Source of the DNA: an uncultured Bacilli bacterium
GTDB taxonomy: Bacteria > Bacillota_I > Bacilli_A > RF39 > UBA660
Direction of reading: 5' to 3'
Length of the DNA: 5,913 nt
NCBI GenBank assembly: GCA_949280095.1
Contig: CASDHD010000070.1
Location: 1-5,913 of the forward strand
In this document: positions 1-5,486 of the stretch, piece after piece
Position numbering within the stretch: position 1 is the first letter of the stretch
Layout: each line of letters opens with the position of its first letter
Translations under genes and position numbers: made by a program
Notes under the pieces: model-generated
Told to the model about the DNA's origin: nothing
What the model saw: only the letters and a program-made list of their open reading frames with translations
Databases searched by the model: none

Positions 1-1
1 A

Positions 2-148
2 GAAGGCTTAAAAGAAGGCAAGAATGAAGCTAATATCGAAACGGCTAAGAAAATGCTTATAGATGAGCAAGATATAGAAGTAATAGTAAAATATACTAGT
101 CTATCTTTAGAGGAAATTCAAAAATTAAAAGAAGAAATGAGTCTTTAA
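2..148 (+). CDS. 3' end of an Rpn/PD-(D/E)XK nuclease-transposase-like protein (partial)
   Basis: An open frame enters from the left edge and ends with TAA at 146-148, giving the last 48 residues of a protein. The tail starts EGLKEGKNEA, continues with a helix containing TAKKMLIDEQDIEVI and ends with SLSLEEIQKLKEEM. This pattern (charged EG-K-EG helix, then an 'AKKML...D.e.I...TgLS.EEI..L' helix pair) is the usual C-terminus of Rpn-family recombination-promoting nucleases and PDDEXK_2 putative transposases. The catalytic PD-(D/E)XK core would lie upstream, outside the window, so activity cannot be judged. The stop lies 10 bp from the convergent M15 gene, and the last codons overlap a terminator-like hairpin. 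The family call rests only on the tail. Another protein with a similar helical C-terminus is possible. Confidence 0.6.
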   Translation, partial: EGLKEGKNEANIETAKKMLIDEQDIEVIVKYTSLSLEEIQKLKEEMSL

Positions 149-160
149 AATTTCTTCTTT
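128..160. terminator. Bidirectional terminator-like hairpin between convergent genes
   Basis: A perfect 11-bp inverted repeat, AAAGAAGAAAT (128-138) and ATTTCTTCTTT (150-160), encloses an 11-nt loop. The plus strand continues ATTTTATG. The minus strand continues TAATTTTTG, so both directions have a T-rich trail. Position between two convergent stop codons fits a shared rho-independent terminator. The stem has only two G-C pairs, so it is weak on paper. It overlaps the last codons of the plus-strand gene and the stop codon of the minus-strand gene. Confidence 0.5.
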
Positions 161-1184
161 ATTTTATGCATAAATCATAATATTCGTCATACGTAATTCC
201 TTTATTATAAACATCAGTTGCAATTTCAATACCTAAATATCGTAAATGCCAGGGCTCTTCAATGTAACCTGTTATACTTTCATTTTCTTTGGTATAACGA
301 ATAATAAAGCCATATTTATAAGAATTGTCTTGCAACCATTTAGCATCGCTTTCTTTAATTTCTGTAGCTCCTTCACTCCAAACATCTACGGCAAGTCCTG
401 TCTGGTGTTCTGAGTGTCCCGGCCTTGCTGAATAAGTATCTGCGAGTTCTTTTCCGTCTTGATTTACATAGTGTTCATATAGAGACTCTTGGTATTCATA
501 AGAACGATAAGCACTATAAGGCCTTATAAAAATATTATCTAACTTAGCAGCACTTACTAGTTTTTCAAATGCATCAGCAGCTTGTTCTCTAAGCATATAT
601 TTTGTATCATAACTTAAGCTTTTTAAATCCGTAGGAACATAGTCTTCTAAAGAACGATATTTATTTACTAATACAGTATATTCTTCTTTATTTTTAATGG
701 GTTCAATTTCGGTATAGAAATCATGATCTAAACCAATATTTACTTTTAAAACGGCTTCAGTTAAAGTATAGTTATTTTTTTGTTGATATTCTTCATAACG
801 AGCAATTTTTTCTACTTCAAAATTAGAGATGGAATAATAATTTTTTAATTCTACTTTTTCCATGGAGAGTATTTTTTCTCTATTTTCTGGGCGAAGATAA
901 TCATAAATATTATTAATATCTTCTGGTGTGTAGTTTAAATCTAAAAGTGTATTGATTTCATTAAAAAAATTCTCTTCTTCTCGATAACGAATTTGTTCAT
1001 AAAAAATTTGATATTCAGGGTTGTATTCTTCTTGATTCTCTATATAACTTAGTACACTTTCTTCTTTTTTCATTACATCTAACTCCTTTTTACTATTTTT
1101 ATTCTCAAGAGATAAAAAATATGTAGAAGAACTAGCTATAAGAATAATAAAGATGCTTGATAGTAAAATTTCTTTCCTTTTCAT
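159..1184 (-). CDS. VanY-like M15B zinc D,D-/L,D-carboxypeptidase, membrane-anchored
   Basis: The product (341 aa) should remove the terminal D-alanine (D,D) or the residue before it (L,D) from peptidoglycan stem peptides outside the membrane. The start is ATG at 1184-1182. AAGGTGAG lies just upstream of it, whereas the in-frame ATG 18 bases earlier (1202) has no ribosome site and falls at the predicted transcription start. Residues about 5-25 form a hydrophobic signal/anchor after MKRK; no clear cleavage site is seen. The C-terminal third is the M15B domain: YRSYEYQ near 226-232, zinc-binding SEHQTGLAVD at 258-267 (His260, Asp267), and EPWHLRY near 310-316 with catalytic Glu310 and zinc ligand His313. 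All catalytic residues are intact. Residues about 75-165 are an acidic, largely helical region before the catalytic domain, containing two tyrosine-rich helical stretches whose role I do not know. The gene is divergent from the S11 carboxypeptidase. No VanR/VanS or other van gene is nearby, so a housekeeping wall role is more likely than glycopeptide resistance. Confidence 0.9.
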   Translation of the reverse strand: MKRKEILLSSIFIILIASSSTYFLSLENKNSKKELDVMKKEESVLSYIENQEEYNPEYQIFYEQIRYREEENFFNEINTLLDLNYTPEDINNIYDYLRPENREKILSMEKVELKNYYSISNFEVEKIARYEEYQQKNNYTLTEAVLKVNIGLDHDFYTEIEPIKNKEEYTVLVNKYRSLEDYVPTDLKSLSYDTKYMLREQAADAFEKLVSAAKLDNIFIRPYSAYRSYEYQESLYEHYVNQDGKELADTYSARPGHSEHQTGLAVDVWSEGATEIKESDAKWLQDNSYKYGFIIRYTKENESITGYIEEPWHLRYLGIEIATDVYNKGITYDEYYDLCIK

Positions 1185-1187
1185 AAT

Positions 1188-1195
1188 CTCACCTT
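1188..1195 (-). promoter_or_regulatory. Ribosome binding site deciding the M15 gene start
   Basis: On the minus strand AAGGTGAG precedes ATG 1184-1182. It matches the AGGTGA part of the full anti-16S complement, and its GG lies 7 nt from the start. The earlier in-frame ATG at 1202 has only A/T-rich sequence upstream, so the shorter protein is preferred. Confidence 0.75.
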
Positions 1196-1207
1196 TTTCC
1201 ATGTTTT

Positions 1208-1213
1208 ATTGTA
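1208..1213 (-). promoter_or_regulatory. Possible -10 box of the M15 carboxypeptidase gene
   Basis: TACAAT on the minus strand (one mismatch to TATAAT) would start transcription near 1201 and give a leader of about 17 nt containing the ribosome site. No good -35 exists at 16-18 nt. The best TTGACA-like string, ATGACA at 1240-1235, is 21 nt away. The call is weak but agrees with the chosen start codon. Confidence 0.35.
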
Positions 1214-1232
1214 AAAAAATCTTTGGTGAATC

Positions 1233-1260
1233 TATGTCATATTTTGATAGATAAGACATA
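1233..1260. repeat. Imperfect dyad in the divergent promoter region
   Basis: TATGTCATA (1233-1241) and TAAGACATA (1252-1260) are inverted copies matching at 8 of 9 positions, separated by 10 bp and centred near 1246. The site lies between two divergent starts and could be an operator for one or both genes. It has no T-tract, so a terminator is unlikely. In AT-rich DNA such a dyad can arise by chance. Confidence 0.35.
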
Positions 1261-1269
1261 TTTTTAACT

Positions 1270-1276
1270 AGGTGAT
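1270..1276 (+). promoter_or_regulatory. Ribosome binding site deciding the S11 gene start
   Basis: AGGTGAT places its GG 8 nt before ATG 1281. The two upstream in-frame candidates, GTG 1272 and ATG 1275, lie inside this ribosome site and are unlikely starts. ATG 1281 also gives a clean signal peptide beginning MRK. Confidence 0.75.
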
Positions 1277-1280
1277 GGTT

Positions 1281-2426
1281 ATGCGAAAGATAATAGTAGG
1301 TATATTGGCATTCTTTTTGTTTATTGGTGGTGTTCATGCAGAAGAGTTAGCAGAAAATGCAGAAAGTGCTCTATTACTTGAAGTATCAACTGGAAAAGTT
1401 GTATATGAAAAAAATGCCGATAAAAAACTTGCTCCAGCTTCTATGACAAAAGTGATGAGTATGCTTCTTATTATGGAAGCAATTGATTCAGGAAAGCTTA
1501 GTTTTGATGATGATGTTGTCATTAGTGATAATGCTTCTAGTATGGGTGGTAGTCAAATTTTCTTACAAACTGGTGAAAAATACAAAGTACAAGAATTAAT
1601 AAAAGGAATAGCAGTCGCAAGTGGAAATGATGCTGTTGTTGCCATGGCTGAAAAAGTGAGTGGCAGTGTCGATGCATTTGTGGAAGCAATGAATAATAAA
1701 GCAGCTTCTTTGGGGCTTAAAAATACTCATTTTGATAATCCACATGGACTTGAAAGTGAAAATCATTATACCACAGCTAGGGATATGAGTGTTATGGCAA
1801 TAGAGTTATTAAAACATGAAAAAATATTAGAATTTACAAGCATTTATGAAGATTACTTAAAAAAGCCTGATGGTTCTAGTGTATGGCTTGTGAATACCAA
1901 TCGTTTAGTTCGTTTTTATGAAGGTGTTGATGGCTTAAAAACCGGATATACAGATCAAGCGGGATATTGTATTACAACAACTGCAAAAAGGGGTGACATG
2001 CGTTTATTATCTGTTGTGATGAATGCTGAAACGAGTGATGCACGTAGCAAAGATACTGTGAATATGCTAAACTATGGATTTAATACTTATAAACTTGATA
2101 TTTTACTTTCAAAAGAAAAAGATTTAGGAGAAGTAAAAATAGAAAAGGGAAATGTAACATCAACAAAATTGTATATAGAAAAAGATGTGACAATTTTATC
2201 TAAAGTTACCGATGATAAAGAGGAATATACTTACAATTTAGTTGTAGAACCTATTAAAGCACCAGTTTCTAGTGAAGATATTGTTGGATCTTTAGAAGTC
2301 ATTGATCAAAATGGTAATGTTATCAAAGAGGTTGATGTTATAGTAAAAGAAGAAGTGAAGCAAGCAAATATCCTTCAATTATTTACAAGGGCATTTAATA
2401 CGATAACAAGTGGATTTCCAATTTAA
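1281..2426 (+). CDS. dacA: Serine D-alanyl-D-alanine carboxypeptidase (PBP5/DacA-DacF type, peptidase S11)
   Basis: This low-molecular-weight penicillin-binding protein (381 aa, normal for the family) removes the terminal D-Ala of pentapeptide stems on the outer membrane face and so limits cross-linking. Residues 1-20 form a signal peptide (MRK, hydrophobic core, then VHA before EE) with likely cleavage after Ala20. The three active-site motifs are intact: SMTK at 54-57 (nucleophile Ser54, Lys57), SGN at 114-116 and KTG at 220-222. LAPASMTK, the FDNPHGL segment and GLKTGYT all match family usage. Residues about 275-355 fit the beta-rich PBP5 C-terminal domain. The last 24 residues (ILQLFTRAFNTI and around) form an amphipathic helix that would lie on the membrane. 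The gene is followed by a terminator-like hairpin, so it may be monocistronic. The symbol dacA is by family; paralogue naming (dacA, dacF) cannot be settled here. Confidence 0.95.
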   Translation: MRKIIVGILAFFLFIGGVHAEELAENAESALLLEVSTGKVVYEKNADKKLAPASMTKVMSMLLIMEAIDSGKLSFDDDVVISDNASSMGGSQIFLQTGEKYKVQELIKGIAVASGNDAVVAMAEKVSGSVDAFVEAMNNKAASLGLKNTHFDNPHGLESENHYTTARDMSVMAIELLKHEKILEFTSIYEDYLKKPDGSSVWLVNTNRLVRFYEGVDGLKTGYTDQAGYCITTTAKRGDMRLLSVVMNAETSDARSKDTVNMLNYGFNTYKLDILLSKEKDLGEVKIEKGNVTSTKLYIEKDVTILSKVTDDKEEYTYNLVVEPIKAPVSSEDIVGSLEVIDQNGNVIKEVDVIVKEEVKQANILQLFTRAFNTITSGFPI

Positions 2427-2443
2427 CTTGACTATTGCTTTAC

Positions 2444-2474
2444 AAAAACGTTTTGGGAAATGAAAACGTTTTTT
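2444..2474 (+). terminator. Terminator-like hairpin after the S11 carboxypeptidase gene (or tandem operator)
   Basis: AAAAACGTTTT (2444-2454) and AAAACGTTTTT (2463-2473) are perfect inverted copies, giving an 11-bp stem with the 8-nt loop GGGAAATG, and the run of T ends at 2474. The position 17 bp after the stop codon is right for a rho-independent terminator. The stem has only two G-C pairs. Each arm is itself built on the palindrome AAAACGTTTT, so the pair could instead be two operator half-sites 18 bp apart. Confidence 0.55.
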
Positions 2475-2490
2475 CTATGCGTGCTATAAT
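2461..2490 (+). promoter_or_regulatory. Extended -10 promoter of the LCP gene
   Basis: TGCTATAAT at 2482-2490 is a perfect -10 box with the TGn extension. The -35 region is poor: TGAAAA at 2461-2466 with 18-nt spacing is the best I can find, and it lies inside the downstream arm of the preceding hairpin. Transcription would start near 2497, giving a leader of about 35 nt. An extended -10 commonly compensates for a weak -35. Confidence 0.55.
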
Positions 2491-2500
2491 GTAATTATAG
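2484..2500. repeat. Palindrome over the LCP promoter -10 box
   Basis: CTATAATGTAATTATAG is a perfect 7-bp inverted repeat around GTA. It covers the -10 box and the predicted transcription start, where a repressor would block initiation. No regulator gene is visible in the window, and some symmetry arises simply because TATAAT is A/T-only. Confidence 0.4.
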
Positions 2501-2531
2501 AAAAAAGTAAGAAAGAGGGTTCTTGTTCGAG

Positions 2532-3995
2532 ATGAAAGAGGAAACAAAAAAGAAAAAGGTTGGAAAGAAAAAAGTTTTTAGAAGATTGTTTTTTGTATCT
2601 GTTTTTATAAGTATTCTTACTTTAGGTGCTCTTTATTTTTTAAATATTTTACCTTTTATTTATTTTATTATTTTAGCTTGTATTCTTTTTGGTTATGATT
2701 TTTTGATGGCTCTTTTTATGCTTAGCAAAGGTTGGAAGAGAAGGCTTTTTGGTACTATCTTTACAGGGATTAAGATGGTAGGGATGTTTTTTATTCTTTT
2801 TTATTCTATGAGTACGATGAATTTTTTACATAAAATGAATGGGGGTAATTATAATACTGAAAACTATAGCGTGGTCGTATTAAATCAAAGTGATTATGAA
2901 AAAGTAAAAGATATTCAGGATAAAAAAGTAGGAATTGTAAAGCTAGGAGATGACAAAGGACTTTTAGAAGCTAAATTATATTTGAGTAAAAAAGTAGCAG
3001 TTGAATATGTGGAATTTGAAGATTTGGATAGTTTAGCGAGTGCTTTGTTAAAACAAAATGTTGATGCGATTTTGTTAGAAGAAACAGAAAAGAAACTTTT
3101 AGAAGAAAGTAATGAACTTTTAGACAAGGGACGAGTGATTTATGAATTTTCAATTGATATCGAAATTGAAGATGGTCTTGTTAAAAATGTAAATATAGTG
3201 AAAGAACCTTTTAATATTTTTGTATCTGGTATTGACAGTTATGGAAAGATTACTAGCGTATCTAGAAGTGATGTGAATATGTTGGTGACTGTAAATCCAA
3301 TTACGCATAAAGTTTTATTGACAAGTATTCCTAGAGATTATTATGTTTCTTTACATGGAATTACTTCGAAGTATAAAGATAAGATTACCCATGCAGGAAT
3401 TCATGGAATAGATACATCTGTTAAAACAGTTGAGGATTTATTAGATGTCGATATTAATTATTATGCAAAAGTTAATTTTACCTCTTTAGTAGATATTGTG
3501 GATGAATTAGGTGGCGTAGACATTGAATTAGATAAAGGATTTAAGGCTTATTATATAGATGGAAAAAATACTGTAAATTATACATTTCAAAAAGGAAATA
3601 ATCATTTAAATGGCAAGCAAGCTCTTGCTTTTGCTAGAGAAAGAAAAAGTTTAGCGTTAGGAGATGTAGGAAGAGTTATGCATCAACAAATGCTTTTAGA
3701 GGCCATTTTAAATAAAGTTTTATCAAAAAATATTATGATCAAATATAATGATTTGTTGAATGCTATGAATGGTAAGTTTGTGACTAATTTTGGAACTGAA
3801 AATATTACGAAATTAGTGAAGCAACAATTAAAAGATATGTCTTCATGGGAAATTGATAAGTATACATTGGAAGGTACAGATGCTCATGAATATACATATA
3901 CTTATAAAAATACAAAATCCTATGTGATGATGCCTGATGTAGAATCTATACAGACAGCAAAAGAGAAAATTAAGAGCATTTTAGCTGAAAATTAG
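2532..3995 (+). CDS. LytR-CpsA-Psr (LCP) family protein with three membrane helices and an extra extracellular domain
   Basis: LCP proteins transfer lipid-linked polymers (wall teichoic acid, capsule or similar) onto peptidoglycan at the outer membrane face. From ATG 2532 (487 aa) the order is: a Lys-rich cytoplasmic start (1-18), membrane helices at about 19-38, 40-64 and 75-94 with KGWKRR between the second and third, an extracellular segment of about 112-205, then the LCP domain (about 226-400) and a C-terminal tail. LCP signatures present are FNIFVSGIDS (227-236), SRSDVNML (244-251; Arg245, Asp247), SIPRDYYV (265-272; Arg268, Asp269), KITHAG and FARERK with DVGRVMHQQ (Arg369, Asp378, Arg381). 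The 112-205 segment resembles part of a type 2 solute-binding fold: KDIQDKKVGIV, then EFEDLDSLASALLKQNVDAIL. An in-frame TTG at 2523 is an alternative start: GAGGG at 2515-2519 lies 12 nt from the ATG and 3 nt from the TTG, and neither spacing is ideal. The polymer attached cannot be told from the neighbours. Confidence 0.9.
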   Translation: MKEETKKKKVGKKKVFRRLFFVSVFISILTLGALYFLNILPFIYFIILACILFGYDFLMALFMLSKGWKRRLFGTIFTGIKMVGMFFILFYSMSTMNFLHKMNGGNYNTENYSVVVLNQSDYEKVKDIQDKKVGIVKLGDDKGLLEAKLYLSKKVAVEYVEFEDLDSLASALLKQNVDAILLEETEKKLLEESNELLDKGRVIYEFSIDIEIEDGLVKNVNIVKEPFNIFVSGIDSYGKITSVSRSDVNMLVTVNPITHKVLLTSIPRDYYVSLHGITSKYKDKITHAGIHGIDTSVKTVEDLLDVDINYYAKVNFTSLVDIVDELGGVDIELDKGFKAYYIDGKNTVNYTFQKGNNHLNGKQALAFARERKSLALGDVGRVMHQQMLLEAILNKVLSKNIMIKYNDLLNAMNGKFVTNFGTENITKLVKQQLKDMSSWEIDKYTLEGTDAHEYTYTYKNTKSYVMMPDVESIQTAKEKIKSILAEN

Positions 3996-4006
3996 GTATC
4001 TTAATC

Positions 4007-4062
4007 AAAAATGTCTTTTCTAAAAATGTGGAAAAATGTAGTAAAAAGCTTCTAAAAATGTG
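4007..4062. repeat. Phased A5 tracts with a 13-bp direct repeat (predicted curved DNA)
   Basis: Runs of five A begin at 4007, 4022, 4032, 4043 and 4054; the last four are spaced 10, 11 and 11 bp, close to one helical turn. Four of the five are followed by TGT (AAAAATGT). TTCTAAAAATGTG occurs twice, at 4018-4030 and 4050-4062. A-tracts in helical phase are known to bend DNA. Here they sit directly upstream of a TGATATATT -10-like sequence, where they could act as an UP-like element or protein-binding site. Confidence 0.6.
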
Positions 4063-4069
4063 ATATATT
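4039..4069 (+). promoter_or_regulatory. Possible promoter of the AAA ATPase-DUF4143 gene
   Basis: TGATATATT at 4061-4069 is an extended -10-like sequence; TAGTAA at 4039-4044 is a poor -35 at 19 nt. AAAAATNTGATATATT also occurs before the last gene of the window, where a better -35 is present, which supports this reading. Transcription would start near 4076, leaving a leader of about 48 nt. A second candidate is TTGTTT (4073-4078), 17 nt, TATCCT (4096-4101) with TGG before the -10. It would give a very short leader starting next to the ribosome site. Confidence 0.4.
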
Positions 4070-4107
4070 TTGTTGTTTCGCTTCGATAAATGTGGTATCC
4101 TATGAGT

Positions 4108-4116
4108 AGGAGTGAT
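4108..4116 (+). promoter_or_regulatory. Ribosome binding site of the AAA ATPase-DUF4143 gene
   Basis: AGGAGTGAT is the only Shine-Dalgarno-like sequence before the gene. It lies 11 nt (from AGGAG) before ATG 4124, a rather long spacing. The in-frame GTG at 4112 overlaps the site and is rejected as start. Confidence 0.6.
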
Positions 4117-4123
4117 ACTTTTT

Positions 4124-5464
4124 ATGGAAAGATTAAAAAGAAAAATTGATGAATATTTGATTGAATGGAAAAAGACTAGTACAAAATTACCGTTAATTAT
4201 AAAAGGTGCAAGGCAAGTTGGAAAAACGAATGCCATTCGAAACTTTGGAAAAAATCATTATAAGAAATTTATAGAAATTAATTTTGCTCTACAGCCTCAA
4301 TTTACCACCATTTTTCAAGATGGTTTTGAAGTAAATCAAATTTTAAAAAATATTACATTGAAATTACCTAATGAAGAATTTATCGAAAATGATACCTTGA
4401 TTTTCTTTGATGAAATGCAAGAATGTGTAAGTACAGCAACCTCATTAAAAGCCTTTAAAGAGGATGGTCGATATGACGTAATTTGCTCGGGTTCTTTAAT
4501 GGGAATTAATTATAACGAAATAGAATCAAATAGTGTAGGAAATAAAGAGGATTATATAATGAATTCACTAGACTTTGAAGAATTTTTATGGGCTAAAGGA
4601 TATAAAGAAGAGCAAATCCAAGATTTTTATCAACATATGTTAGATTTAAAGCCACTTTCTAAAATGCAATATGATATGATGTTATCTAATTTTAGAGAAT
4701 ATATGATTGTAGGTGGTATGCCTGCTATTGTAAGTACATTTATAAAAAATAATAATTTTAGTGGTATATTAAAAATGCAAAAACAAATATTATTAGATTA
4801 TGAAGAAGATATTACAAAATATGCTGGAGGTCTTGATAAAACAAAAATTTTAAATGCTTATAGAAAGATTCCTGTATTTTTAGGAAATGAAAACAAAAAG
4901 TTTCAAATTTCAAAAATTGCAAATGGTGCAAGAAATAGAGAGTATTTAGGAGTAATAGAATGGCTTTCTAATGCTGGCATTGTCAATGTAAGTTATGCAA
5001 TGGAGCAACCTTGTCTGCCTCTTAAAGGTAATTATAATCCAGATAATTATAGATTGTATTTTGCAGACACAGGTCTATTAATTGGATGTTTAGATGAGGA
5101 AGTACAGGAAGATTTAAGAAATAATGAGAATTTAAATACATATAAAGGAGCATTATATGAAAATATTGTGGCAGATATGTTGGTCAAAGAAGGATATAAT
5201 TTGTACTTTTATAAAGATGACAGTAAAAAATTAGAAATGGATTTTTTTGTAAGAGACACAGACTCTTTAATACCCGTTGAAGTAAAAGCCAATGATAATG
5301 CAACAATTTCATTAAATAATTTAATCGATAAACCGTATTATAAAGATATAAAATATGGAATAAAACTGTGTAATAAAAATATAGGATATAATGGTAAATT
5401 TTATACTTTTCCCTATTTTTTGGCTTTTTTGTTAAAAAAGTACTTAAAAGCAAGAAAAAAATAA
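4124..5464 (+). CDS. AAA ATPase with C-terminal DUF4143 (PD-(D/E)XK-like) domain
   Basis: The 446-aa product has the standard architecture and length of the large AAA_14-DUF4143 family, common in anaerobes and archaea, whose role is not firmly known. The ATPase part shows Walker A GARQVGKT at 28-35, Walker B LIFFDEMQ at 92-99 (Asp96, Glu97), the sensor-like ICSGSLMG at 120-127 and the family-typical LDFEEFLWAKG at 149-159. A winged-helix-like middle follows (QISKIANGARNREYLGVIEW, about 261-280) with LYFADTGLL at 311-319. The C-terminus carries the nuclease-fold pattern KGALYENIVADML (Glu346), EMDFFV (Asp373) and VEVKA (Glu386, Lys388), all intact. ATP and DNA binding are probable from the family; actual nuclease activity is unproven. 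No partner gene is fused or overlapping. The next gene starts 74 bp later with its own promoter, so this is probably a single-gene unit. Such genes are often multicopy and patchily distributed. Confidence 0.92.
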   Translation: MERLKRKIDEYLIEWKKTSTKLPLIIKGARQVGKTNAIRNFGKNHYKKFIEINFALQPQFTTIFQDGFEVNQILKNITLKLPNEEFIENDTLIFFDEMQECVSTATSLKAFKEDGRYDVICSGSLMGINYNEIESNSVGNKEDYIMNSLDFEEFLWAKGYKEEQIQDFYQHMLDLKPLSKMQYDMMLSNFREYMIVGGMPAIVSTFIKNNNFSGILKMQKQILLDYEEDITKYAGGLDKTKILNAYRKIPVFLGNENKKFQISKIANGARNREYLGVIEWLSNAGIVNVSYAMEQPCLPLKGNYNPDNYRLYFADTGLLIGCLDEEVQEDLRNNENLNTYKGALYENIVADMLVKEGYNLYFYKDDSKKLEMDFFVRDTDSLIPVEVKANDNATISLNNLIDKPYYKDIKYGIKLCNKNIGYNGKFYTFPYFLAFLLKKYLKARKK

Positions 5465-5486
5465 TCAAAATAAGCATAATATTATA

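Noticed and set aside
159..1184. M15 gene as part of a vancomycin-resistance cluster
   Set aside because: No vanR, vanS, vanH, ligase or vanX-like gene is adjacent, and the N-terminal extension differs from classical VanY; a housekeeping wall role is simpler.
1334..1522. Minus-strand open frame opposite the S11 carboxypeptidase
   Set aside because: Ser-rich antisense shadow covering the SMTK motif of a well-supported gene; no independent support.
2461..2474. A true CcpA cre site at TGAAAACGTTTTTT
   Set aside because: The left half and central CG fit, but the conserved C near the 3' end is absent and the sequence is already explained by the hairpin; kept only as a remark in the twin-palindrome finding.
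2915..3153. Two overlapping minus-strand open frames opposite the LCP gene
   Set aside because: Both are low-complexity reverse-strand frames under a conserved plus-strand protein.
4007..4093. AAAAATGT repeats as a small CRISPR array or plasmid-type iterons
   Set aside because: Units are only 8-13 bp with no regular spacers, and no cas or replication gene is present; a promoter-associated element fits better.
3970..4236. Minus-strand open frame of 88 codons over the gap and the start of the ATPase gene
   Set aside because: It is antisense to the conserved N-terminus of the ATPase, has no recognisable domain, and its composition (Phe, Ser, Ile-rich) is what the reverse of A-rich coding DNA gives.
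5424..5440. CTTTTTT-GTT-AAAAAAG hairpin as terminator of the ATPase gene
   Set aside because: It lies inside the coding region before the stop codon and is not followed by a T run.
5184..5477. Minus-strand open frame of 97 codons opposite the ATPase C-terminus
   Set aside because: It overlaps the conserved DUF4143 nuclease-motif region, and its Leu/Tyr/Phe-rich product is a reverse-strand artefact of AT-rich coding sequence.
5476..5485. ATAATATTAT palindrome upstream of the last gene as an operator
   Set aside because: Ten A/T-only bases of symmetry are expected by chance in DNA this AT-rich.
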